Shown here piece after piece: positions 56,489 through 64,000 of a DNA stretch of 64,000 nucleotides; the first letter of the stretch is position 1, and every line of letters begins with the position of its first letter. Below the pieces are notes generated by a model that was given only the letters and a program-made list of their open reading frames with translations, did not search any database and was not told the DNA's origin. This DNA is from Nitrosospira multiformis (GTDB lineage: Bacteria > Pseudomonadota > Gammaproteobacteria > Burkholderiales > Nitrosomonadaceae), in the NCBI RefSeq assembly GCF_900110185.1, contig NZ_FOCT01000011.1:1-64000 (forward strand), given 5' to 3'. Position numbers and translations under genes: made by a program.

Positions 56489-57531
56489 GTCGAACTGGCG
56501 ACATCGAGACGTCCCTCATCTGCATTGCACAGTCCCTGTGCAATCTCACGTACGAGATGAGGACCGCGATAAACGAGGCCGCTGTATACCTGTATCAGAC
56601 TGGCGCCCGCCTCGATTTTTTCGGTAGCGCCGGCCGCATCCATGATGCCGCCCACCCCGATAATGGGCAGAGCCCCTTGCAGGGCATGGTGGAGGCGCGC
56701 GACGACTGAAGTCGCGCGTTTTGCAAGCGGCGCGCCGCTCAATCCGCCAGCTTCCCGCGCATGGGGAAGTGTTTCCACACCTGCCCGGGAGAGGGTGGTA
56801 TTGGTGGCAATAACACCGTCAATCCGATGCTTCATCAACAGCGCGGCGATGGAATCGATTTCCGGCAACTCCAGGTCAGGAGCGATTTTCACCAGAAGTG
56901 GCGTGTATTTTCCATGTTCGTCAGCCAGACGCTGCTGATTCAGTTTCAGCGTGGCGAGCAGGGAATCCAGTTCTGTGGCCTGTTGCAGCTGCCGAAGATT
57001 AGGGGTATTTGGAGAAGAAATGTTGACGGTGATATAACTGGCGTAGCGATACGCCTTGCGCACGCATATCAGATAGTCATCCACGGCTTTTTCTACCGGG
57101 GTGTCGAAGTTTTTCCCGATGTTGATCCCCAGGATGCCTTTGTAGTCCATCGTCTTCACGTTTGCGACAAGACGCTCGATACCGTTATTATTGAAGCCCA
57201 TGCGGTTGATAATGGAATTTGCCCGCGGCAGGCGAAACAATCGGGGCCTCGGATTTCCCGGCTGTGGCCGGGGCGTGACCGTGCCAATTTCGATAAATCC
57301 GAATCCAAGGGCCGCCAGCGCGTCTATATGTTCGCCATTCTTGTCCAATCCCGCTGCCAGGCCGACAGGGTTGGGAAAAGTCAGCCCCATTATGCTGCGA
57401 GAACGGCAGGGCACGGGATGCGCATGGTAGAGCCCAAGCCGATGGGCCGTCTCCATCGCATTGAAGGCAATACGATGCGCGGTTTCGGGTTCGAGGGCAA
57501 ATACCAGCGGACGGAGCAATGAGTAAAGCAT
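56485..57531 (-). CDS. pyrD: Dihydroorotate dehydrogenase (quinone), class 2
   Basis: This 348-residue enzyme oxidises dihydroorotate to orotate with quinone, at the inner membrane. The N-terminal helical membrane-binding part (about 1-40) is present. Class 2 motifs are [43 protein letters not shown] with the catalytic serine, and GVGGIMD for FMN phosphate. First gene of pyrD-rsxB-nth-DUF1841. Confidence 0.96.
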   Translation of the reverse strand: MLYSLLRPLVFALEPETAHRIAFNAMETAHRLGLYHAHPVPCRSRSIMGLTFPNPVGLAAGLDKNGEHIDALAALGFGFIEIGTVTPRPQPGNPRPRLFRLPRANSIINRMGFNNNGIERLVANVKTMDYKGILGINIGKNFDTPVEKAVDDYLICVRKAYRYASYITVNISSPNTPNLRQLQQATELDSLLATLKLNQQRLADEHGKYTPLLVKIAPDLELPEIDSIAALLMKHRIDGVIATNTTLSRAGVETLPHAREAGGLSGAPLAKRATSVVARLHHALQGALPIIGVGGIMDAAGATEKIEAGASLIQVYSGLVYRGPHLVREIAQGLCNADEGRLDVASST

Positions 57532-57699
57532 CGTTCATTTTACCATTGCCGCCGGGGTGAACGCTTGTTACCTGATCCGGTCTATACGGGGTCTGTGATC
57601 CATGATAACAGGCGGCAGGCGGAGCTCAGACGCCATGCCTGTCATATTGAAGACCCTACCGGGTGATATCGGTTGCATCAGTCTTGAACAGGAGCATTC

Positions 57700-58635
57700 A
57701 TGAAGTTGCAGCACCTTTCTCTGATCCTGGTTCTCATTTTATTTTCGGGAACTGCTCGCGCCGCCACATTATGGGACAAGTTCAATGATGAGTTGGAAAC
57801 ACTTTATCAGCAGGGAGACTATAAAGGGGCAGCGGTAGCGGCGAAGAAGGCGCTGCAAGCAGCAGAACAGGGGTTGGAGCCAGATCATCCGGATATCGCT
57901 ACCAGTCTCAACAGCCTTGCCATGATCCATAGTGCTCAGGGGCACTATAAGGAGGCGGAGCCGCTTCTCAAGCGTGCGCAGGCAATTTTTGAAAAATCAT
58001 TGGGCGCAGAAAGCCCGGAAGTAGCCGCAACGCTGAATAACCTGGCCATGCTGTACCGGAACAAAGGGGATTATGCGGAAGCCGAGTCGCTTTACAAGCG
58101 CGCGCTGGCGATCGATGAGAAAGCTTTCGGAGGGGAGCATCCTAACGTCGCTGCAAGCCTGAACAATCTGGCGCAGCTATATCAGGCGGAGGGACAATAT
58201 CCTCAGGCCGAACCCCTCCTTAAACGGGCAGTGACAATATTGGAAAAAACGGGAGGCCCGCACCATCCCAACCTGGCCATGAGTCTCAACAATCTCGCCT
58301 TGCTTTACAATGCTCAGAAGCAGTATGCGAAAGCTGAACCTTTATACAAGCGTGTATTTGCAATCACGAAAAGAGCTTTCGGGCCGAATCATCCCAACGT
58401 CGCCTTGAGTTTGAATAATCTCGGCGGACTGTATAAGGACCAGGGTAAATATCCTCACGCTGAACCGCTGTTTCGCCGTGCGCTGCTCATCTCGGAAGAA
58501 ACGCTCGGCCCGGATCACCCGAATGTGGCGACGAGCCTGGAAAATCTGGCGCAGCTGTATAGGGAAATTGGTTATCCCCACAAGGCTGAGCCGCTGGCTA
58601 AACGGGCAGCGGCTATCCGGGCGGCAACGCGGTAA
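57700..58635 (+). CDS. Exported tetratricopeptide (kinesin light chain-type) repeat protein
   Basis: This 311-residue protein has a signal peptide (cut near ARA-AT). About six 42-residue TPR units follow, built on the pattern HPNVAxSLNNLAxLYxxxGxYxxAEPLxKRALxI. Such repeats bind other proteins. It is secreted or periplasmic. No enzyme domain is present and the partner is unknown. It stands alone between the pyrD group and the bpt/aat pair. The near-identical repeats suggest recent internal duplication. Confidence 0.88.
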   Translation: MKLQHLSLILVLILFSGTARAATLWDKFNDELETLYQQGDYKGAAVAAKKALQAAEQGLEPDHPDIATSLNSLAMIHSAQGHYKEAEPLLKRAQAIFEKSLGAESPEVAATLNNLAMLYRNKGDYAEAESLYKRALAIDEKAFGGEHPNVAASLNNLAQLYQAEGQYPQAEPLLKRAVTILEKTGGPHHPNLAMSLNNLALLYNAQKQYAKAEPLYKRVFAITKRAFGPNHPNVALSLNNLGGLYKDQGKYPHAEPLFRRALLISEETLGPDHPNVATSLENLAQLYREIGYPHKAEPLAKRAAAIRAATR

Positions 58636-58670
58636 ATAAGCGATAAATTAAGCGGTGAATAAAGTGTGTT

Positions 58671-59426
58671 TCAGGGGGAGGTGCAGGCAGGGTAATCGGA
58701 GATATTTTCCAGAGGTTCCCATTGGCCATTGATTAACGCTTGCAACGGCCTGAATGCCGCTTTGTACGCCATTTTTCGACTATCCTTGATCCAGTAGCCG
58801 AGGTAAAGATAAGGGAGCTTCAATTCACGGCACTGGTGCGCCTGCCACAAAATATTATAGGTACCAAAACTCGCGCCCGGTACATCCGGGTCGAAAAATG
58901 TATAGACCGACGATATTCCGTCAGGCAGCTCATCGATGATGCTGACCATTCGTAAAACCCCGTTTTCCCGGAATTCCACCAGTTTCGAATCGACGTTGCT
59001 GGGCAGCAGAAAATGCCGGTACTGCTCGCGGCTATCCCGATCCATGCCGCCACCCGAGTGGCGCTGAGCCTGATAACGGAGATACAACGCGTAGTGATCG
59101 GGGTGATAATATAAATCGTGCTGAGTCGCAACCAGATGCCGATGTCGATCCCAGGAACGGCGCTGGCTTCGGCGTGGCGCCAAGCTGTCAACTACCACCC
59201 GCACCGGAAGGCAGGCGCGGCAATTGTCGCAGAAAGGACGATAAGTAAAAGCCCCGCTGCGACGAAAACCAGCTTGTACGAGCCCGCCATAAACAATGGT
59301 GTCAATCAGATGACTGGGAGTAGCTACCTGCGAGCGCGCCAGCTGCTCAGGGAGATAGCTGCATGGATAAGACGCGGTAGTGTAGAACTGCAGCGTGGAT
59401 GCAGGAAGATCATTTAACTTGCTCAT
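58671..59426 (-). CDS. bpt: Aspartate/glutamate leucyltransferase (N-end rule)
   Basis: This 251-residue protein has the ATE family N-domain with the zinc-like cysteine region ([23 protein letters not shown]) and C-domain ([24 protein letters not shown]). Bpt transfers leucine to proteins beginning with Asp or Glu, marking them for ClpAP/ClpS. Its start overlaps the aat end by 17 bases. Having both transferases adjacent concentrates the N-degron pathway at one locus. Confidence 0.93.
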   Translation of the reverse strand: MSKLNDLPASTLQFYTTASYPCSYLPEQLARSQVATPSHLIDTIVYGGLVQAGFRRSGAFTYRPFCDNCRACLPVRVVVDSLAPRRSQRRSWDRHRHLVATQHDLYYHPDHYALYLRYQAQRHSGGGMDRDSREQYRHFLLPSNVDSKLVEFRENGVLRMVSIIDELPDGISSVYTFFDPDVPGASFGTYNILWQAHQCRELKLPYLYLGYWIKDSRKMAYKAAFRPLQALINGQWEPLENISDYPACTSP

Positions 59427-60108
59427 GATCGAAACACCATTTTTCGCCTCGTTCCATATAGTTTACCAATTCTTTCAATCTTTGACTAAATTCCTTGCGA
59501 GGGATTTCACGCGCGCCGAGGGAGGCAAGATGGGCGGTTTTCATCTGGCAATCGATCATTTCAAATCCCCGTCGCTCCAGTTGCCGCACCAGATGCACAA
59601 ATGCGATTTTGGAAGCATCGGATACGCGCGAGAACATGGATTCACCGAAGAAGACTCGTCCCAGCGCAACTCCATATAGTCCTCCTACCAATTTGCCGTC
59701 CATCCAGGTTTCTACGGAATGGGCGAAGCCCATTTCATGCAACACGCTATAAGCGAAAATCATTTCATCCTGTATCCAGGTTCCACAACCGTCTCTCCGC
59801 GGTGCAGCGCAGGCCTGCATGACCTGGGTGAAATTCCAGTCGGTACGGATTTCATAATTACCCTTTCGCAGCGATTTTTGCAGCGAACGAGATACTTTAA
59901 GCTCCCTCGGAAACAGCACCATGCGCGGATCCGGACTCCACCAGAGAATGGGGTCTCCATCGTTGAACCATGGAAAAATTCCTTGGCTGTAAGCCTCGAT
60001 AAGCCGACGCGGCGAGAGATCACCCCCTACTGCCAGCAGGCCATTGGGCTGAATGAGCGCGGTGTGCAGCGGAGGGAAAGGTGAATCAGACGAGAGCCAG
60101 GGAATCAT
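59410..60108 (-). CDS. aat: Leucyl/phenylalanyl-tRNA-protein transferase
   Basis: This 232-residue enzyme shows [55 protein letters not shown] and FGESMFS, the family signature order. It transfers Leu or Phe to N-terminal Arg or Lys of target proteins. It is directly upstream of bpt with a 17-base overlap. Confidence 0.95.
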   Translation of the reverse strand: MIPWLSSDSPFPPLHTALIQPNGLLAVGGDLSPRRLIEAYSQGIFPWFNDGDPILWWSPDPRMVLFPRELKVSRSLQKSLRKGNYEIRTDWNFTQVMQACAAPRRDGCGTWIQDEMIFAYSVLHEMGFAHSVETWMDGKLVGGLYGVALGRVFFGESMFSRVSDASKIAFVHLVRQLERRGFEMIDCQMKTAHLASLGAREIPRKEFSQRLKELVNYMERGEKWCFDHEQVK

Positions 60109-60143
60109 GAAACAAGCAAGGCGTTATACCTTCTGTTTGAGTA

Positions 60144-60842
60144 TCAGGGAGCAGTCGCCTGCCTGAAACCTGCGTGATAACGCGTTACGTCGGGAACATT
60201 CGCCGATTCAAAGCCCGCCCGTCGTAACCGGCAGGAATCACATACGCCACAGGCCAATCCAGCATCGTCCGCCTGATAGCAGGAAACGGTCATGCTGTAG
60301 TCAACGCCCAGCACGCATCCCCTCTTTATGATCTCCGCCTTCGACAAGTTCATGAGAGGCGCGTGAATAGTGAGGCGTGCCCCTTCAGTCCCGGCTTTTG
60401 TCGCGATGTTCGCCATGGTTTCAAAGGCTTCGATATATTCAGGACGGCAATCGGGATAGCCGGAATAGTCAATTGCGTTAACCCCGATGAAAATATCTCC
60501 GCTCCCGAGCACTTCGGCCCAGGCCAGGGCAAGGGAAAGCATGATGGTATTACGCGCGGGTACGTAAGTGCTCGGGATGCCGGGCGTAATCCCGTCCGTC
60601 GGAATTTCACGCTCTTTGTCGATAAGCGCGGAACCCCCGAATGTGGAAAGATCCACTTGAATGACTTTATGGGCCGCGGCACCCAAGGAGTGGGCAAGAT
60701 TTTTTGCCGCCGCGAGCTCCGCGCTGTGGCGCTGGCCGTAGCTCACACTCAAGGCATAGCACTCATATCCTTGCTGGCGAGCGATAGCAAGGACGGTGGC
60801 CGAGTCCAGACCTCCTGACAACAGGACGACTGCCTTAACCAT
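60144..60842 (-). CDS. queC: 7-cyano-7-deazaguanine synthase QueC
   Basis: This 232-residue ATP-dependent enzyme converts carboxy-deazaguanine to preQ0 in queuosine synthesis. The PP-loop is [13 protein letters not shown], and zinc cysteines are at SCYQAD and [10 protein letters not shown]. It follows queE by 53 bases in the order tolB-pal-cpoB-queE-queC. Confidence 0.96.
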   Translation of the reverse strand: MVKAVVLLSGGLDSATVLAIARQQGYECYALSVSYGQRHSAELAAAKNLAHSLGAAAHKVIQVDLSTFGGSALIDKEREIPTDGITPGIPSTYVPARNTIMLSLALAWAEVLGSGDIFIGVNAIDYSGYPDCRPEYIEAFETMANIATKAGTEGARLTIHAPLMNLSKAEIIKRGCVLGVDYSMTVSCYQADDAGLACGVCDSCRLRRAGFESANVPDVTRYHAGFRQATAP

Positions 60843-60895
60843 AAAGTTGTAAAAAACGAGTCACGACGCGGTCTATTTTACCCCGTTAGTACCCG

Positions 60896-61600
60896 TTATC
60901 GTCCCGGGCCCTCCCCCCACAGCAATTTGTGCAACTGAACCTGCATGCGCACGGGCAACCGATCCCGTAAGATCCATTCCGCAAGGACAGTCGCGTCCAG
61001 TTTGCCATGTACGGGAGAAAACAATACAGGACAAGTACGGTCCAACCGATGCTTACCCATCATCTCGATCGCCCACCGGTAATCGCCTTCGTCACAGAGC
61101 ACAAACTTTACCTCGTCATGGCTTGTAAGGTACTGAATGTTGCTCCAGAGATTTTTTTCCACCTCTCCGGAACCGGGCGTTTTGAGGTCCAGGATTCTGG
61201 ACACGCGCTCATCCACTTTGGATATATCCAGGACACCGCTGGTTTCCAGTGATACCGAATAACCCGTATCACACAGCAATCGAAGCAAAGTCATGCACTC
61301 TTTTTGAGCCAGAGGCTCGCCCCCTGTCACGGTAACATGACGCGTCCCATGCCTTGCCACCTCCAACAGAATAGCGGCAAGGGAGAGGCGCTCGCCCTCA
61401 TGGAACGCATAAGCAGTATCACAGTAGCCGCAGCGCAGGGGACAACCGGTGAGCCGCACGAAAACAGTCGGTAATCCTACACGACTGGTTTCTCCCTGCA
61501 GGGATAGAAAAATCTCGTTGACCCGCAAGCTTGCCGCTTCCGCGGAAGATGGAATCTTTCTGGACAGATGTGGGGAATCCGGGGACAGGGTCTGAACCAT
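60896..61600 (-). CDS. queE: 7-carboxy-7-deazaguanine synthase QueE
   Basis: This radical SAM enzyme of about 235 residues has its cluster motif CPLRCGYCDT (C-x3-C-x2-C), the substrate/SAM segment VNEIFLSLQGE and GGEPLAQ. It forms the deazaguanine ring from carboxytetrahydropterin. ATG at 61600 is chosen because the alternative at 61642 would place a 10-base hairpin inside the coding region. Both have weak ribosome sites. Confidence 0.93.
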   Translation of the reverse strand: MVQTLSPDSPHLSRKIPSSAEAASLRVNEIFLSLQGETSRVGLPTVFVRLTGCPLRCGYCDTAYAFHEGERLSLAAILLEVARHGTRHVTVTGGEPLAQKECMTLLRLLCDTGYSVSLETSGVLDISKVDERVSRILDLKTPGSGEVEKNLWSNIQYLTSHDEVKFVLCDEGDYRWAIEMMGKHRLDRTCPVLFSPVHGKLDATVLAEWILRDRLPVRMQVQLHKLLWGEGPGR

Positions 61601-61615
61601 ATATACAGGACGGAA

Positions 61616-61640
61616 GCCGGCAGGAAAATGTCCTGCCGGC
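61616..61640 (-). terminator. Intercistronic hairpin between cpoB and queE
   Basis: GCCGGCAGGA at 61616-61625 and TCCTGCCGGC at 61631-61640 form a perfect 10-base stem with a 5-base loop. It is placed after the cpoB stop and just before the preferred queE start. No T-run follows. It may attenuate read-through into queE or protect the upstream transcript end. Confidence 0.55.
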
Positions 61641-61648
61641 ACATACCG

Positions 61649-62563
61649 CTATTTGATACTGGTTAACCGCCGTTTGGCTTTGTCTGCTGCGTCGCTGCCG
61701 GGATATTTGACGATGACGCTTTCCAGAGTTGTCCGGGCGGCATCTTTTTTATTCAGCTCCAACTGGCTGCTGGCTATGTTGAGCATCGCATCCGGTACTT
61801 TGGGGCTGTCCGGATAGATTTTGATCAGCGTTTCCTGTGCGGCAACGGCATTCTTGAACTCGCGCAATGCATAAAAGGAATTTCCGATCCAGTAGTGGGC
61901 GCTGGCAGCAAAACTCGATTCGGGATAAGACCTGAGAAAACTGTTGAAACTGGATATGGCTTCCTTGTACTTACCTGTCTTGAACAGATCGTATCCGCTC
62001 TCATAGGCGCGGCCATCGGAGCCATCGGCGACAGGATTCCTGTTGGCAGGCGTACCGTATTCGGACGAAGCGGCAGAAGCCGAGGCAGGAGCAGCAGCGG
62101 ACGCAGTTCCTTTCACTCCCTGACTGGAATTCGGACCTGCGTTGGAATCAATGGCGGAGCTGGATGCAGCGGGGGAGGACATCCCCGATCTGGGCGCGGT
62201 CGTCCCATCGGCTCCTTCCGCCTGCTCCAGCCGCCTGAGCCGGTTATCGAGATCAACGTAGAAATCCCGCTGCCGTTTCTGCGCCAGTTCATTTTCATTG
62301 ACCAGCACTTCTATCTGGCCCTGTAACCTGTTCAGATCGAGCCGCAGGCTTTCTATCTGGTTGTGAAGTTCCAGCAATGGCCGGCTACCGAGATCTTCTT
62401 CGAGCCTGCTAACACGAGATTCCAACGTTTGTCCCTGATTCCTCAGTTCGCCCATCGCCTGCTGCGCGACCATGCGGCGCGGCGCCCTGTCATCATCGAA
62501 GGTTCTCGCATGAACCGAACTACAGACAATCAGAACCGACAGCAGGAAAGCGCGCTGGAGCAT
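61649..62563 (-). CDS. cpoB: Cell division coordinator CpoB (YbgF)
   Basis: This 304-residue periplasmic protein has a signal peptide (cut near VHA-RT) and an N-terminal coiled-coil that trimerises (LRNQGQTLESRVSRLEEDLG and onward). A Ser/Ala-rich linker follows (about 120-175), then C-terminal TPR units (YESGYDLFKTGKYKEAISSF and onward). It links Tol-Pal to peptidoglycan synthesis at division. It starts two bases after pal. Confidence 0.93.
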   Translation of the reverse strand: MLQRAFLLSVLIVCSSVHARTFDDDRAPRRMVAQQAMGELRNQGQTLESRVSRLEEDLGSRPLLELHNQIESLRLDLNRLQGQIEVLVNENELAQKRQRDFYVDLDNRLRRLEQAEGADGTTAPRSGMSSPAASSSAIDSNAGPNSSQGVKGTASAAAPASASAASSEYGTPANRNPVADGSDGRAYESGYDLFKTGKYKEAISSFNSFLRSYPESSFAASAHYWIGNSFYALREFKNAVAAQETLIKIYPDSPKVPDAMLNIASSQLELNKKDAARTTLESVIVKYPGSDAADKAKRRLTSIK

Positions 62564-62565
62564 GA

Positions 62566-63093
62566 TTATTCACCCTGATAACGGATATCCACGCGGCGGT
62601 TTTCAGCCCATGCAGCTTCGTCATGGCCCATTGCATGGGGTTTTTCCTCGCCGAGGCTCACGGCTTCAATCTGCCCCTCCTGGGCACCTGAGAGGGTCAT
62701 TGCATACTTGACCGCGTCCGCACGGCGCTGGCCCAACGCCAGGTTATACTCGCGACTGCCACGCTCGTCCGTATTTCCCTGCAGCAACACCCTGGCATTG
62801 GAATGCTCACGCAGATACTTCGCATGTGCCGCGACCAGAGATCTGAATTCATCCTTTACTACATAGCTGTCGAAATCGAAATAAATGCTGCGCTTGGAAA
62901 GAATGCTGTTCGGATCGGTAAGCGGATTGAGGGTTGGAGATGTGTAATCCTCAGCCTGCATGCCCTCTCTTTGCGCGGCGGCAGCATCCCTGGATCGATC
63001 TCTATCTTCCATATCCGCGTCGCCGGGCTGCTTTGTCTGGCTGGCGCATGCCGTCAACAGGCTGATCAATAACACGCCCAAAACTTTTTTCAT
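62566..63093 (-). CDS. pal: Peptidoglycan-associated lipoprotein Pal
   Basis: This 175-residue outer membrane lipoprotein has lipobox LLTAC (modified Cys 16), a linker, and an OmpA-like peptidoglycan-binding domain (YFDFDSYVVKDE, LQGNTDERGSREYNLALGQRRA, NRRVDI). With TolB it anchors the outer membrane to the cell wall and is recruited to the division site. It follows tolB by 38 bases. Confidence 0.96.
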   Translation of the reverse strand: MKKVLGVLLISLLTACASQTKQPGDADMEDRDRSRDAAAAQREGMQAEDYTSPTLNPLTDPNSILSKRSIYFDFDSYVVKDEFRSLVAAHAKYLREHSNARVLLQGNTDERGSREYNLALGQRRADAVKYAMTLSGAQEGQIEAVSLGEEKPHAMGHDEAAWAENRRVDIRYQGE

Positions 63094-63131
63094 TTCTATT
63101 CCCTTTTAGGTTAGCCAAAAATACACTGGAA

Positions 63132-64000
63132 TTACTGCAGACGCCGTAGCGGACCCCACGCCGGTTCTCTTATATCACCCGTCTGCGTTGAAAGCTGCTG
63201 CCGAGTTCTCCCGTCACTCGAAACCGCGGATAATATACCACGACCCCGTATTTCAGTTGCATAAAGAACCATTCTGCCGTTAGGGGCAAAGCTTGGCGAT
63301 TCGTCGAATTTCGAATCCGTGAGCAACCGCACCTGCCCGCTCGCAAAGTCCTGAATCGCCACGTTGAATCTATCGCCGCTGCGGTGGATAAAAGTAAAAC
63401 CTTTTCCATCAGGACTGTAACGCGGACTCACGTTGTAGCTTCCTTCGAAAGTAAGACGTTCCGCAACTTTGGATACACCTCCTGTGACAGGCATCCGATA
63501 AATTTGAGGGCTGCCGCCACGGTCAGAAGTGAAAATGATATAACGGCCGTCCGGCGAAAAACTTGGCTCGGTATCGATGCCGGAACTCTGAGTAAGGCGC
63601 TGGAGTCCGCCGCCATCGGAGTTGATCAGAAAGATTTGCGACCCACCCATTACAGATAGCACAACCGCAAGCTTCTTGCCATCGGGGGACCATGCCGGCG
63701 CACTATTGCTCCCCCTGAAATTTGCGACCGCCTTGCGCGTCCGGGTCGCAAGGGTCTGAACGTAAACCACCGGCTTCTTGTTCTCGAAAGATACATATGC
63801 AAGTCGGGTGCCGTCCGGGGACCAGGCCGGCGATATGATCGGCTCCGTATATTCTATGACTGGCTGGGCATTGAACCCGTCTGCATCTGCCACCTGGAGC
63901 GAGTATTTCTTCCCCTGCTTGATCACATAGGCAATACGAGTGCTGAACACGCCGACGTCACCGGTCAGCTTTTCGTAGATCATGTCGGCAATGCGGTGGG
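63132..64000 (-). CDS. tolB: Tol-Pal system translocation protein TolB (C-terminal two thirds; N-terminus beyond right edge)
   Basis: The frame is open through the right edge, reading HRIADMIYEKLTGDVGVFSTRIAYV at its visible start (in two parts: HRIADMIYEK, LTGDVGVFST), the end of the TolB N-domain. Five or six beta-propeller blades of WD40-like pattern follow (SPAWSPDGTRLAYVSF, APAWSPDGKKLAVVLS, EPSFSPDGRYIIFTS). TolB is periplasmic and binds Pal and TolA. The N-terminal domain and signal peptide lie outside the window. Confidence 0.96.
   Translation of the reverse strand, partial: HRIADMIYEKLTGDVGVFSTRIAYVIKQGKKYSLQVADADGFNAQPVIEYTEPIISPAWSPDGTRLAYVSFENKKPVVYVQTLATRTRKAVANFRGSNSAPAWSPDGKKLAVVLSVMGGSQIFLINSDGGGLQRLTQSSGIDTEPSFSPDGRYIIFTSDRGGSPQIYRMPVTGGVSKVAERLTFEGSYNVSPRYSPDGKGFTFIHRSGDRFNVAIQDFASGQVRLLTDSKFDESPSFAPNGRMVLYATEIRGRGILSAVSSDGRTRQQLSTQTGDIREPAWGPLRRLQ

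Overview
This 64 kb window looks like chromosome from a betaproteobacterium, most likely an ammonia oxidiser of the family Nitrosomonadaceae (Nitrosospira-like). That is inferred from three things. The gene order norS-norY-senC-orf1 is known from ammonia oxidisers. There is an XrtA (exosortase A/PEP-CTERM) regulatory and polysaccharide block. The housekeeping neighbourhoods (hemCDXY next to ppc; rsxB-nth-DUF1841; tolB-pal-cpoB-queE-queC) are typically betaproteobacterial. No rRNA, tRNA, CRISPR array or intact insertion sequence was found.

Layout. 1-4.5 kb: the edge of an exported protein gene, a formate/nitrite-family channel, and a minus-strand operon for an sNOR-type haem-copper nitric oxide reductase. 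4.5-5.7 kb: a gene-poor stretch with a frameshifted remnant of a mercuric-reductase-like flavoprotein. 5.7-15.6 kb: a minus-strand XrtA-associated block (amidotransferase, PLP decarboxylase, acyl-CoA ligase, PrsR, PrsK, sugar-phosphate transferase) without the exosortase itself. 16-18.5 kb: two LuxR-type response regulators, one lacking its phospho-acceptor and DNA-binding domain, plus a periplasmic trypsin-like protease and a DUF2024 protein. 18.7-20.6 kb: a phosphate-selective-type porin behind a three-unit Pho box.

20.6-30.6 kb: a large AsmA/DUF748 envelope protein, a DUF2784 membrane protein, a TauE/SafE exporter, a thiol-redox group (TlpA-like, DsbD) with CutA and an SDR enzyme, then a lone ferredoxin-fused reductase. 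30.7-39.2 kb: hemC-hemD-hemX-hemY, divergent ppc, and miaB. 39.4-43.4 kb: an AT-richer accessory island holding a divergent pair of lipolytic genes, a patatin and a lipase whose C-terminal part is separated by a one-base frameshift. 43.5-47.8 kb: a translationally coupled hybrid histidine kinase and GGDEF response regulator.

48.6-64 kb: mostly core genes. These are phoH-ybeY-corC with a divergent pyrophosphatase-like gene, uup, two tandem cytochromes c, pyrD-rsxB-nth-DUF1841, a TPR protein, both N-degron aminoacyl transferases (aat-bpt), and the Tol-Pal/queuosine operon, cut by the right edge inside tolB.

The least explained parts are the patatin/lipase pair, the paired receiver proteins with the adjacent protease, the Cys-less amidotransferase, and the pyrophosphatase paralogue lacking several canonical active-site residues.
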